DNA from: Lagopus muta
Lineage: Eukaryota > Chordata > Aves > Galliformes > Phasianidae
DNA: 64,000 nt
Direction: 5' to 3'
Assembly: GCF_023343835.1 (NCBI RefSeq)
Contig: NC_064437.1
Span: 20,083,501-20,147,500, forward strand
The notes under the pieces were generated by a model. It searched no databases. It saw nothing but the letters and a program-made list of their open reading frames with translations, and was not told where the DNA came from. Shown in pieces: positions 50,201 to 60,738 of this stretch. The position numbers and the translations under genes are program-made. Each line of letters opens with the position of its first letter. Within the stretch, counting starts at the first letter, position 1.

Positions 50201-51807
50201 AATTTAATATACATTATATAGTTATGTTATATATATTAAGTGTATATTAAATTCTATATTACATAATATTTACAAACAGTATATTTAATGTAATGCTATT
50301 AAATATATTGAATGCATTATTATATGTGTAATAATATTTCATATTTATGTAATGTAGTTATATTATTGACTTAAATGCATAATATATTTATATATATACA
50401 TAATATATTGTAATTTTAAAATAATAAATAGTAATATTATATAATGAAATATATAATACAGAATATAATATTGCTGATATTAATAATTATAAAATGGCAT
50501 ACTAGATATAGCATTATTGTTATATAATAATGATATATAATAAATTATTATTATGATATGAATTATAAAATGTTATGTGAATATAGTTATTATAAATAGA
50601 GCACATATAAAATTATAATATGTTTGTACATATTAAAGAATATTTAATATAATACATCTTAAATGTATATTAAATTATCTAGTGGCTACAAGTTATCATG
50701 TTGATATGCTTGAGGTATGCTGAAACTGAGGGAGACCAACTGAGTCTGTCAGTGTGTTTGGAGCTGGCTTTGTTTGCTGGACACCTGACATACCAGGAAT
50801 TCTAAACTCAGCAAATGAAAATTCAGTATTGAAGTTTCGTTGGCAATTAATGATCATCATTAAAATTATGGTAACAGTACTTCATGGTATATGCAAGTGA
50901 TTTTTCTGCTAAGTATAGCACGGTCTATATACCAACTAGACCAAATAGTTTAATGAAAAAGACTTGGATCTCCAAATAAAAAATTCTGCTAGTGAGAACT
51001 TCAAAGGTAAGTTGTATTAGCTTTCATGGAAAGCAACACCTGGCACTGAGTCTAGAATTACAGCATTCATCAACCTGATGAAATAGCATCATCTATTTTA
51101 GAACCTTGGCTGATTTTCTGAGTCAAGCAAATAATCTAGACATTAATATAATAAATACTGTATACTGTGTATATCCAGTCTGTAACACAAAAGGACACAA
51201 AGGTGACAGTCCAAGGCAAGGTGTGACAGGCCCTGAGCCTCCTGAAGTAGGTGTGAAATAACATAGAAACAGCTCAGACACTATATGCAAACTGCTCTGC
51301 AACCCTACCATTAAAATGTATCGGTCTGTTGAGTCTCTAGATACTGCTTTTCGAAATCTGACAACCCAGTGGCTATTTTTCACACCCTTTGCAGTGAAAG
51401 GAAGGATGACAGCTCTTCTATTACAGGAGGTCTTTTTAACAGCTAAGTAAAAGTTAGAAAAACTACGCTTGAACTTTTAACATAGTAATTTCATTTGAGA
51501 ACTGTTAAGGCATAAGCCTGAAACAAAGCTTACAGTTTTAAATGTGAAAAGAAAACTTTTAGCCATATTTTCCAGTTATATTGCTTGCTTATTTCAGTAT
51601 TACACACTAAATGTACAGCCTCACTGCTTGGTCTGTCTGTAGGGTTCCAGACTGGATGATCAAAGATGTGCTCCTCCATCATCTGCAAAAGGACCAACTG
51701 TACCAGATGAGGACTTTTTCAGCCTCATTGTACGATCCCAAGCTAAGAGAATGGATGAACAGAGAGTCCACTTACCCTCTGCTATAAAAGGACCGAGTTC
51801 TAGCTGA
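35236..51807 (+). CDS. GPSM2: G-protein signaling modulator 2 (LGN), complete, 14 coding exons
   Basis: Scaffold of spindle orientation: TPRs bind NuMA/Inscuteable and GoLoco motifs bind GDP-loaded Gαi at the cell cortex. Coding exons 35236-35297, 41284-41505, 42453-42588, 43015-43157, 43651-43774, 44023-44138, 45100-45255, 46076-46184, 46432-46561, 47130-47200, 48465-48641, 49382-49544, 49662-49879, 51643-51807 total 1992 nt (663 aa and TGA), all in phase. Seven Leu-Gly-Asn TPR signatures are visible (QLGNAYF, NLGNTLK, NLGNVYH, NLGNTHY, NLGNAYI, SLGNTYT, SLGNAYT). The linker has RRHSMENMEL at about 407-416, the known aPKC-site region. Four GoLocos lie near 491-510, 548-566, 598-617 and 631-650, each ending D(D/E)QR. 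The tail after the fourth is only 13 residues, shorter than in mammals. Divergent from AKNAD1, convergent with CLCC1. Confidence 0.97.
35298..41283 (+). other. GPSM2: GPSM2 second intron
   Basis: 6 kb without a supported exon on either strand. The 127-codon open frame at 39242-39625 has no recognisable similarity and no ATG at its start. No CR1 copy was recognised. Confidence 0.55.
41284..41505 (+). CDS. GPSM2: GPSM2 exon, TPR
   Basis: Acceptor ctatgcag, donor gtaatc. Reads MEASCLELALEGERLCKAGD and includes QLGNAYFYLHEYAKALEYHH. Confidence 0.97.
42453..42588 (+). CDS. GPSM2: GPSM2 exon, TPR
   Basis: Acceptor caattttag, donor gtgagt. Reads TIGDLVGEAKASGNLGNTLK through SRELNDK. Confidence 0.97.
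43015..43157 (+). CDS. GPSM2: GPSM2 exon, TPR
   Basis: Acceptor ttgtttcag, donor gtaagt. Reads VGEARALYNLGNVYHSKGKN; the variable loop CAGTHDPGELPEDV follows. Confidence 0.96.
43651..43774 (+). CDS. GPSM2: GPSM2 exon, TPR
   Basis: Acceptor caaaacag, donor gtacag. Reads ENLTIVTELGDRAAQGRAFG, then NLGNTHYLLGNFRSAVLAHE. Confidence 0.96.
44023..44138 (+). CDS. GPSM2: GPSM2 exon, TPR
   Basis: Acceptor atttttaag, donor gttagt. Reads RLLIAKEFGDRSAERRAYSN, then NAYIFLGEFETASEYY plus two bases. Confidence 0.96.
45100..45255 (+). CDS. GPSM2: GPSM2 exon, TPR
   Basis: Acceptor ctttcag, donor gtaagc. Reads RTLQLARQLKDRAVEAQACY and SLGNTYTLLQDYEKAIDYHL. Confidence 0.97.
45701..45724 (+). repeat. (TTG)7 microsatellite
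   Basis: Seven exact TTG copies in a GPSM2 intron, followed by T-rich sequence. Confidence 0.9.
46076..46184 (+). CDS. GPSM2: GPSM2 exon, TPR
   Basis: Acceptor ttttgcag, donor gtatga. Reads IGEGRACWSLGNAYTALGNH through HLEISRE. Confidence 0.97.
46432..46561 (+). CDS. GPSM2: GPSM2 exon, last TPR helix and linker
   Basis: Acceptor tggttacag, donor gtacgt. Reads VGDRSGELTARLNLSDLQMV, then linker STNTSMMSESHAVDNSLN. Confidence 0.96.
47130..47200 (+). CDS. GPSM2: GPSM2 exon, aPKC-site linker
   Basis: Acceptor ttcttgaag, donor gttggt. Reads TRPRVGRRHSMENMELMKLT through PEK. Confidence 0.96.
48465..48641 (+). CDS. GPSM2: GPSM2 exon, linker
   Basis: Acceptor tttttttag, donor gtaggt. Phase 0-0, 59 codons: VQNWNSEILAKQKPLIAKPS through SNSIDHRLPSSQR. 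Confidence 0.96.
49382..49544 (+). CDS. GPSM2: GPSM2 exon, GoLoco 1
   Basis: Acceptor tcctcttcag, donor gtaatt. Contains DEGFFDLLSRFQSNRMDDQR. Confidence 0.96.
49662..49879 (+). CDS. GPSM2: GPSM2 exon, GoLoco 2 and start of GoLoco 3
   Basis: Acceptor cttccctttag-type (ttcccttag), donor gtaagg. Contains DDFLDLLASSQSRRLDDQR and, at the end, DEDFFDILIKCQ. Confidence 0.97.
50195..50690. repeat. AT-rich low-complexity block
   Basis: About 0.5 kb of nearly pure A/T built from degenerate TATA, ATAATA and TTATAT units, in the last GPSM2 intron. A TACA/TATA-rich shoulder begins near 50026. No coding potential. Confidence 0.85.
51643..51807 (+). CDS. GPSM2: GPSM2 last coding exon, GoLoco 3 end and GoLoco 4
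   Basis: Acceptor gtctgtag. Reads GSRLDDQRCAPP, then DEDFFSLIVRSQAKRMDEQR and a 13-residue tail VHLPSAIKGPSSS with TGA at 51805-51807. Confidence 0.96.
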   Translation, partial: GSRLDDQRCAPPSSAKGPTVPDEDFFSLIVRSQAKRMDEQRVHLPSAIKGPSSS

Positions 51808-52260
51808 GGAGATGCACAGGCTCCTGCTGTACAGTAGCATCTTAAGTTTCATTTTGTTTGCTGGAAAAATGTATGTGTCTTTTTAAAAAGGACTGCAATT
51901 AGTAGTTTTGTCTCCCTTATAATCACTTTTTGTACAGTAGCAGCACCACACATGTGATTGGTAGTTGGAGTTGTGTCTTTGTATCGGGCAGCTACTTCTA
52001 GCTGTGTCTGAGATACAGATTACTGCATCTTCCTCTTAATTGCTTCTAGTTTATGAACATTCACAGCAGTTTTCTTCTCCCTCAATGTAATGTTATTGCA
52101 GGTGTGCGATCTCTACCACACCTAGTTTGAGACCTAGGTTTGTATGCTCTTTATAAGGATAAAGACTTGATTTTTTTTTTTCTGATTTGTACCTCCCTGA
52201 AAAAAGGTCCCATTTTCTTTTATACTTTTTTTAATAAAAGTAATTGAGAAATTACTTCAG
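51808..52260 (+). other. GPSM2: GPSM2 3'UTR
   Basis: From the stop to just past AATAAA at 52233-52238. About 0.45 kb, no other element seen. Confidence 0.7.
52233..52238 (+). terminator. GPSM2: Poly(A) signal AATAAA, GPSM2
   Basis: Only canonical hexamer found soon after the GPSM2 stop, preceded by a T-rich run. Confidence 0.75.
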
Positions 52261-52409
52261 TACTGAGTCTGACTTTGCTTCTTCCAACCTGTGTTTCTGC
52301 ATCTTGTTAATTAAAAAAAAAACAAAACACAAAACCAGAATTAACTAAATCAAAATCTAATCTGGTTTACTCCTCTTCACAATGAAAATACCCTTAAAAA
52401 CATACAAGG

Positions 52410-52415
52410 TTTATT
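52410..52415 (-). terminator. CLCC1: Poly(A) signal AATAAA, CLCC1
   Basis: TTTATT on the plus strand, about 0.7 kb past the CLCC1 stop and 171 bases from the GPSM2 signal on the opposite strand. Confidence 0.6.
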
Positions 52416-53115
52416 TTGTTAATACTTCCTTAAGTACAGAACTGCACTAAGTAGAACTAGTTTCTAAAGTTACACTTGTATTTTAAGTAGAAGCAGTCAG
52501 TGTAATTCTAAAAGCTGAGGTACATTTGCACCACCACAAGTGTTCTCTGCACCAAAGGTCTTGCAGGGATGGTGAGCACTTCACACAGACTCCCATGAAC
52601 AGCAGCTAATTCCTGCAGTACATGAGCTTTAAACATTCCAAATAACAAACATATGGCTGCTGCTTACTGCAGGACCTCAAACACTACTCATGAAAACACG
52701 AGGCGCTATGCTAGGGTGTTTCTTGGGAGAAACAGCTCTAATGGTCAGTGTTCTGCCTCAACAGACACCTGTATTGATGCATTTCTTGAGAACCCTTGGT
52801 ACCTCATGTAACATACAGATCTAAGTGTTACACACTGCTGATTTTAATGCTGATGGTGGCAGACTGATCACTTAGGCTATTCACAAATCAAGTTTCCTTT
52901 CAAATTTTTAAGTATTATATCCCCAGAGAAGAATCCAATTTTAATTTTAGCTTCAGAGTGAAAGAGCAATTAAAGAATAGCTATGGAGATAGGCTCCATA
53001 TAATTCCAAATATTTTATAATTACTGAAGATTTTACATTGTCTTGTAGCTTTGGAGCTAGCAAGTACGTGACAATTACATGTTAGACAAAACTTACCACA
53101 GAGTGTGGGGACTCC

Positions 53116-53340
53116 TCAGTCTCCTTCCTGTGACTCGCACGTACTGCTCTTCCTCTCTTCAGCAGGTCCCACTGCACAACTTTGTCCTTCCTCGTTTCTG
53201 TTAGGATCACTACTTTTCGCAGTCTCTTCCTCTGCTTTATCTGTCCACTGCTTCTGATGCTCAAGTGCCTTTTCTCCGGTATGGGTTGCAGCTGGAGAAG
53301 GTTCTAATCTACGAATTTCAGCCTCAGGGTGAAATCTATT
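53116..53340 (-). CDS. CLCC1: CLCC1 last coding exon
   Basis: Acceptor tttttacag. Reads [20 protein letters not shown] through [12 protein letters not shown] at 53118-53116. The other two frames of this exon close early. A donor-like CTGTG/gtaagt follows 19 bases after the stop. Confidence 0.78.
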   Translation of the reverse strand, partial: NRFHPEAEIRRLEPSPAATHTGEKALEHQKQWTDKAEEETAKSSDPNRNEEGQSCAVGPAEERKSSTCESQEGD

Positions 53341-56300
53341 CTGTAAAAATTAATAAGTTATTAATCAAGCAACCCAAACCTGTATCTGTAGCTTCGAATG
53401 CCTCTCAACTCCAGAGACAGAACTCCCTCACATTTCCAAACTTCAAACATTATCAGTACTCCGTTTTTACTTTTTTTCCCCACAGGGAACCATTCCAGGG
53501 AATAAGCACAATCTAGAGTATAAATCTTTTAATTTTCTGCAATTCACAGAGAAGTTTTCTTCTTTTCCCTTCCTTCTGTGGGTAACCTATCTTCCCTGAC
53601 AGACCAACGTTCAAGTGTTTTAATTCAGGAGGTTCCTGCCATGGTTAACCGTGGCTCCGTATTTTTCCAGAATAAAGCATGCCCATGGTAATCTATAGCT
53701 CCTTACAGGGCAACAGCTACATCTTCCCCACCAGATTTGGGTGAAGCTTGTTGCTTAAGCACATTCTAGCAGATGACACTGAAGTCTATCAAATCTAATC
53801 CCAAGGAGCACCAAGACTAACGTACACCAGCTTCTGGTTTTTGAGACTCCTCTACTCGTGTATCTGGCTCTCCACTCGCATGCAGCACATCAAGACTGCT
53901 GCTGCTATTTCCACGTCTCATCTGAACATCTCCTCTGTTGTAGTGGCCTCTGTAAATGCTAGGAGTCTTCTGTGAATAGCAGCCATCGGATTTACTCCCA
54001 TCATACTGACTGAAGTCTATTTCCTCCTGCTGACCGTCAGGTAGAGGAAGCCTCTTCTTCTGAGAAGGCATTAAATATCTTATTGCAGACAGTGATGATG
54101 CTGCACCATAGCAGAAAGCCTGGGGGAGGGAAGACAAAACAAAACTCTAAACAGTTGCAACCTACAGTTTTCACACAGAATGCAAAGCCACAAAACTGAA
54201 AGATACTGAAATAGAACTACTGATGATCAAACGGCTACAACAAAATTCAAACTTTCTGCACAGTGCAGCAGCTGCCACATTGTAATTTATCTTTTTGCTA
54301 CAATAAAGACACAGAAGGGTCTCACTGCTCACTGCTTTCATGTACAAAATGCAATTTTGTGCATCGCTGTGTAATGACTCTTAAGAAAGAAATGGGAACA
54401 AAGTTGAAGTTAACTGTCACAGAGTCTAGGATTTCAAGCAGTTTAATGGTGTTTTATCCCAAACTGAACTTTAAAAGATTTTTAATGGAAAAAATTCCTT
54501 GTACAAATAATTTCACCTGTGCTATGAAATCTGTTCAACAGTACAAATAAGAAATAAATAATGATGCTTAAATAAATATACTATGTAAAAATAAATTTGA
54601 ACTTCTAAATACCATAAATGCACACAAACCAGAATGAGCAGAGCCATCATGATTAGCACTGGAACCTGCAGAATCAGTGGTATCTCCTTCATAAGCGCTC
54701 TGATGAATTCACCAATACCTTGTCCCACATGCTTCAAAGGCTCAGTCACAAAGGTGGTAAAAGTAATAGCCAATGCCTGGAGAAGTACAAAGGGAAGCCT
54801 GGTGTTGGGACAGGTTACAAAGAAACACAGAGAGTTTCTTTGGGTCTGGCTTTTACCTTTGTTGGTGGAACCAGCAGCACAGGGTTTACTAGCAAAGTTT
54901 CATAGTACTTCTGACATGGATCATCCTGAAATGTCCACTGTCTTCTGAGCCATCCTGAAGTCAAAGCAGGGATGCAATTTCACTACTTGCTGAAACATAT
55001 TTTATGACATAACAGTAATACAGGAAGTAGCACTTCAACTACAGATGGAAGATAAACCTTCCAGATACGGTTCAAGGCCAAGATTTACGTTCAACAACAT
55101 GAGGTTAGCTTGGCTGTGCAGTTTATCCAGTCAGAGGGACGCAGGAAGGAGAGGGAAAGCAGGAAAGAAAGAGAGGAAACTTTGGTTTTCCTATGCTTAT
55201 TCATGAAAGTTCTCTTTATTAGATGAACTTAGTCCCTAGAAATCATAAAGCTCTAAGTAATCTATGACACTAGTGTTTTTGTAGTTTGGTTTCAGCAAAG
55301 TCATATTGTAATCCACTGAAATTAACACAAACAGAGCAACCACAGCCTCTGAACTTCAAAGGTGAGACCACAACAGGCTTCATTAGTCCACCTGCTGCAG
55401 TACTGAGTAATAAATACCGGACAATAAAAAGCAATCCAGCCATCTCTGTAAAATAACAGAAGTAGATTGAATAGTTGCCTATCAATTGCTGCATTCACAT
55501 GAGTGGCTGATGAGAAACTATCTTTAATTCTGCTGTCCTACCTTCAGTAACCTACACTGAGTGGTGCTGGGGAGAGCAGCTGGTGGAACATTCACAGGTC
55601 AGGTTCTGATAGAAAGAAGCAACTCTGTGACATGCTCTGAGAACATCATTTTTGATGTCAGCTCTCCTTCAGAGGTTAGAAAGGAACGTCTTGCGACGAG
55701 GAAGAATGGTGAAACCTCTTAATTGTGTACTGCTCAGGAACATTCAGCACACTTGCAATTCACAAAGAAATTAGAGTATTTTGGACACAACCACTGAATA
55801 TTTTGTGATCATAAAAGCTACTAAAAAACAATGAAGAAGTGTATTTACCAATAAGGCTCTCTCTCCAGTCCAACTTCTCAGCACAAATGTTATCAAACTG
55901 CCCCATTTTGGCAATTTCTGCTTGATGCTGTGCAAAAGCTCGCTGCAGGAGAATCAGAAGTGAATAATAAAGACAGACTAAGAATCATCGTATATTACCT
56001 TAAGTTCCTCATAACTATCAAATGTTAAGCCTAAAAGCCATTAAGCTTTCAAAACAACTTACCTTATATAAGTAAAGCCAATTCCATGCAAAACTGATGA
56101 GAAAACTTATTAATAAAACACGTTTCAGCTGAACAAACCAGTGGATACGTGTCCACAGCTCTGTAGCTATTATAATGACAACACACACTAAGCACAAGAG
56201 TATCTGAAAAAGAAAACAGAACTATGATTCAGACTTGGAATTTTTCAGGCTTACTCTGTGTACATATGAAGGAATTCGCAGCTTTTGTTTTTACAGGCAA

Positions 56301-59300
56301 CACTTGCACAGAGCAGCTGAAAAACTTACTGCTTTCACAGCATACTTGGTGCAGTACAAAGTAAAAAAGCGTCACTGTTCTGATTATTTTGCTGTTTCTT
56401 CCTTATGCCATTTATAACATTACCTATTAGAATTTATATTTACAAAATTGGCATAGTTCAGCACTTGAGTTGCAAAGCACACAGTATGAATCACAGAGCG
56501 ACTGCTGCCACCTGCTGTGGGTTGTAGGAGATGGTTACGTTCTAAGTACCAGCAGCAGAATTTCAGAGAAGCACTTGACAGCCTTTTCCATCTGAGGACT
56601 GCTAGGACGAAAGTGGCACTGATAACAGCTTGCTTTTTCATTAAGCACAAGGCACTGCCCACAACCAGACAAGCTACATTCAAGGTCTTTTTAGCTCACA
56701 GATATTAGCATATTTTGTAAAGATTTATTCCAAGAACTTCAGCTCATCCTCAGTTCAGCACTGAGGATGTCACATCCATTTTAAAGGATATGACATTTCC
56801 ATGCTGTACAACAGTACATATAATTTTTCCACAAAAACTCTAACGTATAAAATCTAAGACCACAAATGCATGCTTCTCTCAATAGAAATACATTCCAACT
56901 CCTATAGAAGCCAGCAGCAACAGCATCTATTTGAACAAGAGACAAATCTGGACAACTGACAACCTGTGCATTATGAATGTAAGTCGTGACAACAAACCAG
57001 CAGAGCCCAAAGAGTCCCACAGCACAGTTACAAAAGACCAAAGGAAAAAAAAATGCATTCCAGAAAAAAAAAAAATTGCATTGCCACAAGAAGAAAGTAA
57101 GACCAAGGGAATACAAAAGTTTGTGTTTCAAATAACTACCTGCCCTACAGCTTCAACAACCAAAGAGCTTATGACAGGTTTTCATGCAGAGTTAAGGTGG
57201 TAATACTGCTTCACAAAGAAACAGGAGAAAACAGTAATCAATACAAGACTACTGCCTTCCCTCTCTTACCATAAACACGTTATACAGATCAATTCCAAAA
57301 GTGTCTTCAAATCTCCAGTGCCAAGCTTTATAATCGTGGTGCTTAAAATTGATCAAAATATTGCTAAGTGCATCATCCACAGCACCTGGCTGCCACGCTT
57401 CCTCCTGCAGGAACCGGAGGATCTCCAGATGTGTCTGTTTTGTGAGGATAATCTCAGCATCATAATGCACTTGGTCCATGTTTCCCTCGGGCTGAATTAA
57501 AAGCAAGACAAAACAATTGTACTTCCAGTAGGCAACCTTTAACATCTATGTAAGAAAAATGCTATTCCGTTGCAAAATCCTGGTTATTAGCCCTGATTAT
57601 ACACAAAAGGTGGCTACCTTTTGTGGTGGATTGCAGGACGAAGGCCTATGTAGAACAAAAATGCAGCTGTTTTGTTTTCTTTCAACTCTAGTGCAAAAAC
57701 CTAAAAATGATGCATTGGGTCATCTGAGCCGTGATTTAAATTTTACAACCACTTCTCATTGACAGGCATTCAGGACTGACACACTATGGGTGCCACTGAA
57801 CTTCTTCATGAGTGGGTAACACAGACAGAAGCTTCTAAATAGGGAAATAAGAAATGTTGTATTGCTAAACATAATGTTCTTCTAAAACATTAATTTTACC
57901 AATTGCTAAAAAATTACTGTTCTACCCCTGGATAAAATAAAAACTATCTCCAAAGGCAATAAAATGAAGAAATAGATGTGGTAATTCTTACATGCAAACT
58001 CAAAGCTGCTACTCCTAGCTGGGCACTGTGATCAGGTCTTAAAGAGAAGCCTACAAAGGCTACCACAAGCAAATACGGGATCTAGCTCTCACGAGTTTAA
58101 CAGCTGCTGAGGTGAACCGGACAGGGCATTACTAGATACTGCTGCACCCCAGCAACAGACACTGCATTCTGTTTTCTCAAGTCACGCATGCTGCCTCTGG
58201 ATGCTTTACAGAACAAGAGACCACTGTGCCTGCCGTGAACAAACAGCACAAACTCTGACAGCAATACTGCATGCACATACTTCCATCATTTCTAATTTCA
58301 CAGTTCAGTTTCCTTCACTTTAATTTGAAGCATGACGGAATGAATTCAAACTCGTTTTTAATCCATTTTCAGATACTCACAAGGCCAAGTTTCCTAGCTT
58401 CATTTAAAATCTTATTCAAGTACCGCTTAAAAATATAAAAGCTCCGGCTTTCACGAGATTTGGCATTCCTGTTCTCACATTCTGCAATCTGCAACATAAA
58501 GACATTTCCACTCATTTGTTGCTCAAACACGGTTTGGTTTATAGAATAAACAAATACCACCAACACAAGAAACTCACGATTAACAGCGTCACGTTTCTTT
58601 AGTTTAGCAAATAATCCCACAGTCAGTGGGATCACACATCAGACACAAATCACATGCAGTTGCTAAAGAGCTTTTCACGCTGCCGCTGCTTTCCATGGCA
58701 TTGGCCAGTACTGGGGATTTCAGATCTGGTAGTGAAACAGTTTGAATGCCCACGTCAGTAGGACTAGAAACACTATGGATCCGAATATCCTTAAATTTTG
58801 AGTTTGTACCATGTAAAACATATCAAGTAGAACAATACCAAGATCCCATTTCACACGGGGTCTCCAAACAACTGAGAACTACACAAGCATCACCGCATCC
58901 TTCTGACCTCAGAGGAAGCAGCAGAGTGGGCTGCCTACAGGGCTTCTGGGAGCTGCTGCTACTGCACACTGCAGGCAGCCACAGGAGCTCTCACCTACAG
59001 CCCAGCCCTTCAAACGTACCAGAACTGAACACTCAAATGCAAAGTCAGATTCCCTAAGCTGTGGTGGCAGCATGAAGTAACACCACCACAACATTTAAAC
59101 TGTCAGTGCTGCACATAACTCCTACCAGCTTCTGTACCACTACAGAACATTTCAGGAAACAGCCCTTAACAGACAGAGCAGTAATTTGGAACTGAAATCA
59201 AACCACTTTCTTTCCTCACAAGTCACACAAAGAGGCTCCTTCTAAGTAGTGCATGGTTTCCCACAGTGAACCGACAATTCTCTATGCTACCTATGTCATC

Positions 59301-60738
59301 CATCAACTCTGCATCAGGCACAAACTAGAGACTGGAAAATACTCTGAAGTTCCATAACAAACCTTCCGCTGCAAAGAATCCACTTCCCTGGAACAACTTG
59401 ATAAGTTTTCATTGATGATTCCATCCACTGTCTTATCCTCAGAATCATGATAGTTTACCTGAAGTTACATAAGAAAAAAACAACTTTCAGAATCCAAGAA
59501 TTTAACCAACGTGCCATATCACACTTCCATAGACAGGTCATAGACTGGCAGGAGCAAAGGTGCTAAAACGAGGGTTGGTCTTCCGCAAACGCTCTCAGCT
59601 ACATTCCATTGCTTCTCTGCTGTTATTTCAGGCTCCGAACCAACAGCTGCTTTATGCCTGTGCATGCTGCCCCCAAAAGGAGAGGTCTCACCCTTTCTCC
59701 TTGGCTGAGAGCTGCTGAGCACACGAGCCCCAGTGCAACAGATTAGATAAAGCTTGGCTAACCACTGACTCAGCGAATGAAGGGACAGCTTCCAGCCAGC
59801 CCAAATCCCCAGCCACGATGGCCATACAGCCAGACTTAAAGTCAACAGAGCTGCATTCCTTGTTGTGTGCCTTGCTCAACTTTCCAGTTTCCCCCTTCAC
59901 CCTGAAGTAGCATCCGAATGCTTTGGGAGCTGTTCTCTTCACAAGAGTTACAAAGACAACGCAGTTTGTACTTTATCAAGTTCCTAAAACAATACTCTGA
60001 AATACTTAAGAAGAGTTATTCAAGACTACAAAACCAAAATTCAAAGCTGAAGAATGACAAGGGTGCTCATGCAGCCAGCCATAGCTTACAGTGCTCTATG
60101 TGACATAACCATCAACATGCGTCTCATGATACGTGGTGTTGCAGATTGTGATCCACCATCTTCAAATTGTATTTTCATATTTCATATTCTCCATATTCCT
60201 GGAGTACTAACAGCACAGCATTACTCAGTTCTAATCTTCCTTCTGAAGGCTCTGATGCCCAACACAGTAGAACTCCATCAAGTTTCACAACACATTCATA
60301 CAATGAACAAGTTTTGCCACTACGTTACTGAGGAGTTCGATAGCTTAATTCAAACGTCACCCATTAACCAGTGCTTCATTTTCAGATACATAACGCCGTG
60401 CTCTGGTGTCCAGCGAGAGCCCTCGGCGCAGCACTGCCCAGAGCAGAGTTACAGATGTACAATTTCTTTCCGTTTACGGACCAGAATGTATCTTTACGGA
60501 ATGATAAAAAGAGCACAACTCCAATATTACATAAACGCGCGACTTAAGGGCACCCCCTCAGCAGGACGCGGCTCAGTACAGACAGACAGACTGACTCGAG
60601 CGCTTCTCGTACCTTGTAAGGCCTTCTCATCGTTCCCGACGCCGCGTCGTAGTTGAGCATATCGGTGGGGTCGATCCAGTCGTCGTCCTGGGCCCGGCCT
60701 CCCGCCAGCACGGCGGCGCACAGCACCAGCACCAGCAT
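53116..60738 (-). CDS. CLCC1: Chloride channel CLIC-like protein 1, complete, 10 coding exons
   Basis: ER-membrane anion-channel protein. Exons in transcript order 60738-60613, 59458-59363, 58488-58381, 57491-57270, 56203-56063, 55942-55849, 54954-54857, 54776-54630, 54119-53826, 53340-53116 total 1551 nt (516 aa plus TGA), all in phase; human is about 551 aa. Signal peptide [16 protein letters not shown], then [20 protein letters not shown]; Asp23 corresponds to human Asp25, a reported retinal-disease position. Luminal part has [14 protein letters not shown] and HYDAEIIL. Predicted membrane segments lie near 183-201, 209-228 and 333-352. [20 protein letters not shown] is strongly family-like. 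The cytosolic tail is polar and diverged. I start at ATG 60738; the upstream in-frame GTG at 60750 is not used as a start. Co-oriented with WDR47, convergent with GPSM2. Confidence 0.95.
53826..54119 (-). CDS. CLCC1: CLCC1 exon, cytosolic tail
   Basis: Acceptor ccctcccccag. Reads [20 protein letters not shown], then [12 protein letters not shown]. The donor GGT/gtacgt was chosen over the overlapping gtgtac because only it keeps the next exon open. Confidence 0.88.
54630..54776 (-). CDS. CLCC1: CLCC1 exon, transmembrane segment 3
   Basis: Acceptor acttctccag, donor gtttgt. Phase 0-0, 49 codons: [20 protein letters not shown] through [12 protein letters not shown]. Confidence 0.96.
54857..54954 (-). 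CDS. CLCC1: CLCC1 exon
   Basis: Acceptor tgacttcag, donor gtaaaa. Reads [20 protein letters not shown], then [12 protein letters not shown]. Confidence 0.94.
55849..55942 (-). CDS. CLCC1: CLCC1 exon
   Basis: Acceptor ctcctgcag, donor gtaaat. Reads [20 protein letters not shown] through DWRESLI plus one base. Confidence 0.94.
56063..56203 (-). CDS. CLCC1: CLCC1 exon, transmembrane segments 1-2
   Basis: Acceptor ctttttcag, donor gtaagt. Reads [20 protein letters not shown], then [20 protein letters not shown]. Confidence 0.95.
57270..57491 (-). CDS. CLCC1: CLCC1 exon
   Basis: Acceptor gaattcag, donor gtaaga. Phase 0-0, 74 codons, including [20 protein letters not shown] and [16 protein letters not shown]. 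Confidence 0.96.
58381..58488 (-). CDS. CLCC1: CLCC1 exon
   Basis: Acceptor atgttgcag, donor gtgagt. Phase 0-0, 36 codons: [20 protein letters not shown], then [16 protein letters not shown]. Confidence 0.94.
58929..58980. repeat. 12-bp inverted repeat, one mismatch
   Basis: GGCTGCCTACAG (58929-58940) and CTGCAGGCAGCC (58969-58980) with a 28-base loop, in a CLCC1 intron. Confidence 0.8.
59363..59458 (-). CDS. CLCC1: CLCC1 exon
   Basis: Acceptor taacttcag, donor gtttgt. Phase 0-0, 32 codons: [20 protein letters not shown] through VDSLQRK. Confidence 0.9.
59459..60612 (-). other. CLCC1: CLCC1 first intron
   Basis: 1.15 kb. A 200-codon open plus-strand frame (60054-60656) overlaps CLCC1 exon 1 antisense and has no family similarity, so it is not called. 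Confidence 0.6.

Noticed and set aside
53082-53264. 60-codon minus frame overlapping the CLCC1 last exon
   Set aside because: This frame meets a stop between the acceptor and the open part, so it cannot follow from exon 9. The chosen frame is open from acceptor to TGA.
60054-60656. 200-codon plus-strand open frame
   Set aside because: Runs antisense into CLCC1 exon 1, shows no domain or similarity, and lacks splice or promoter support.
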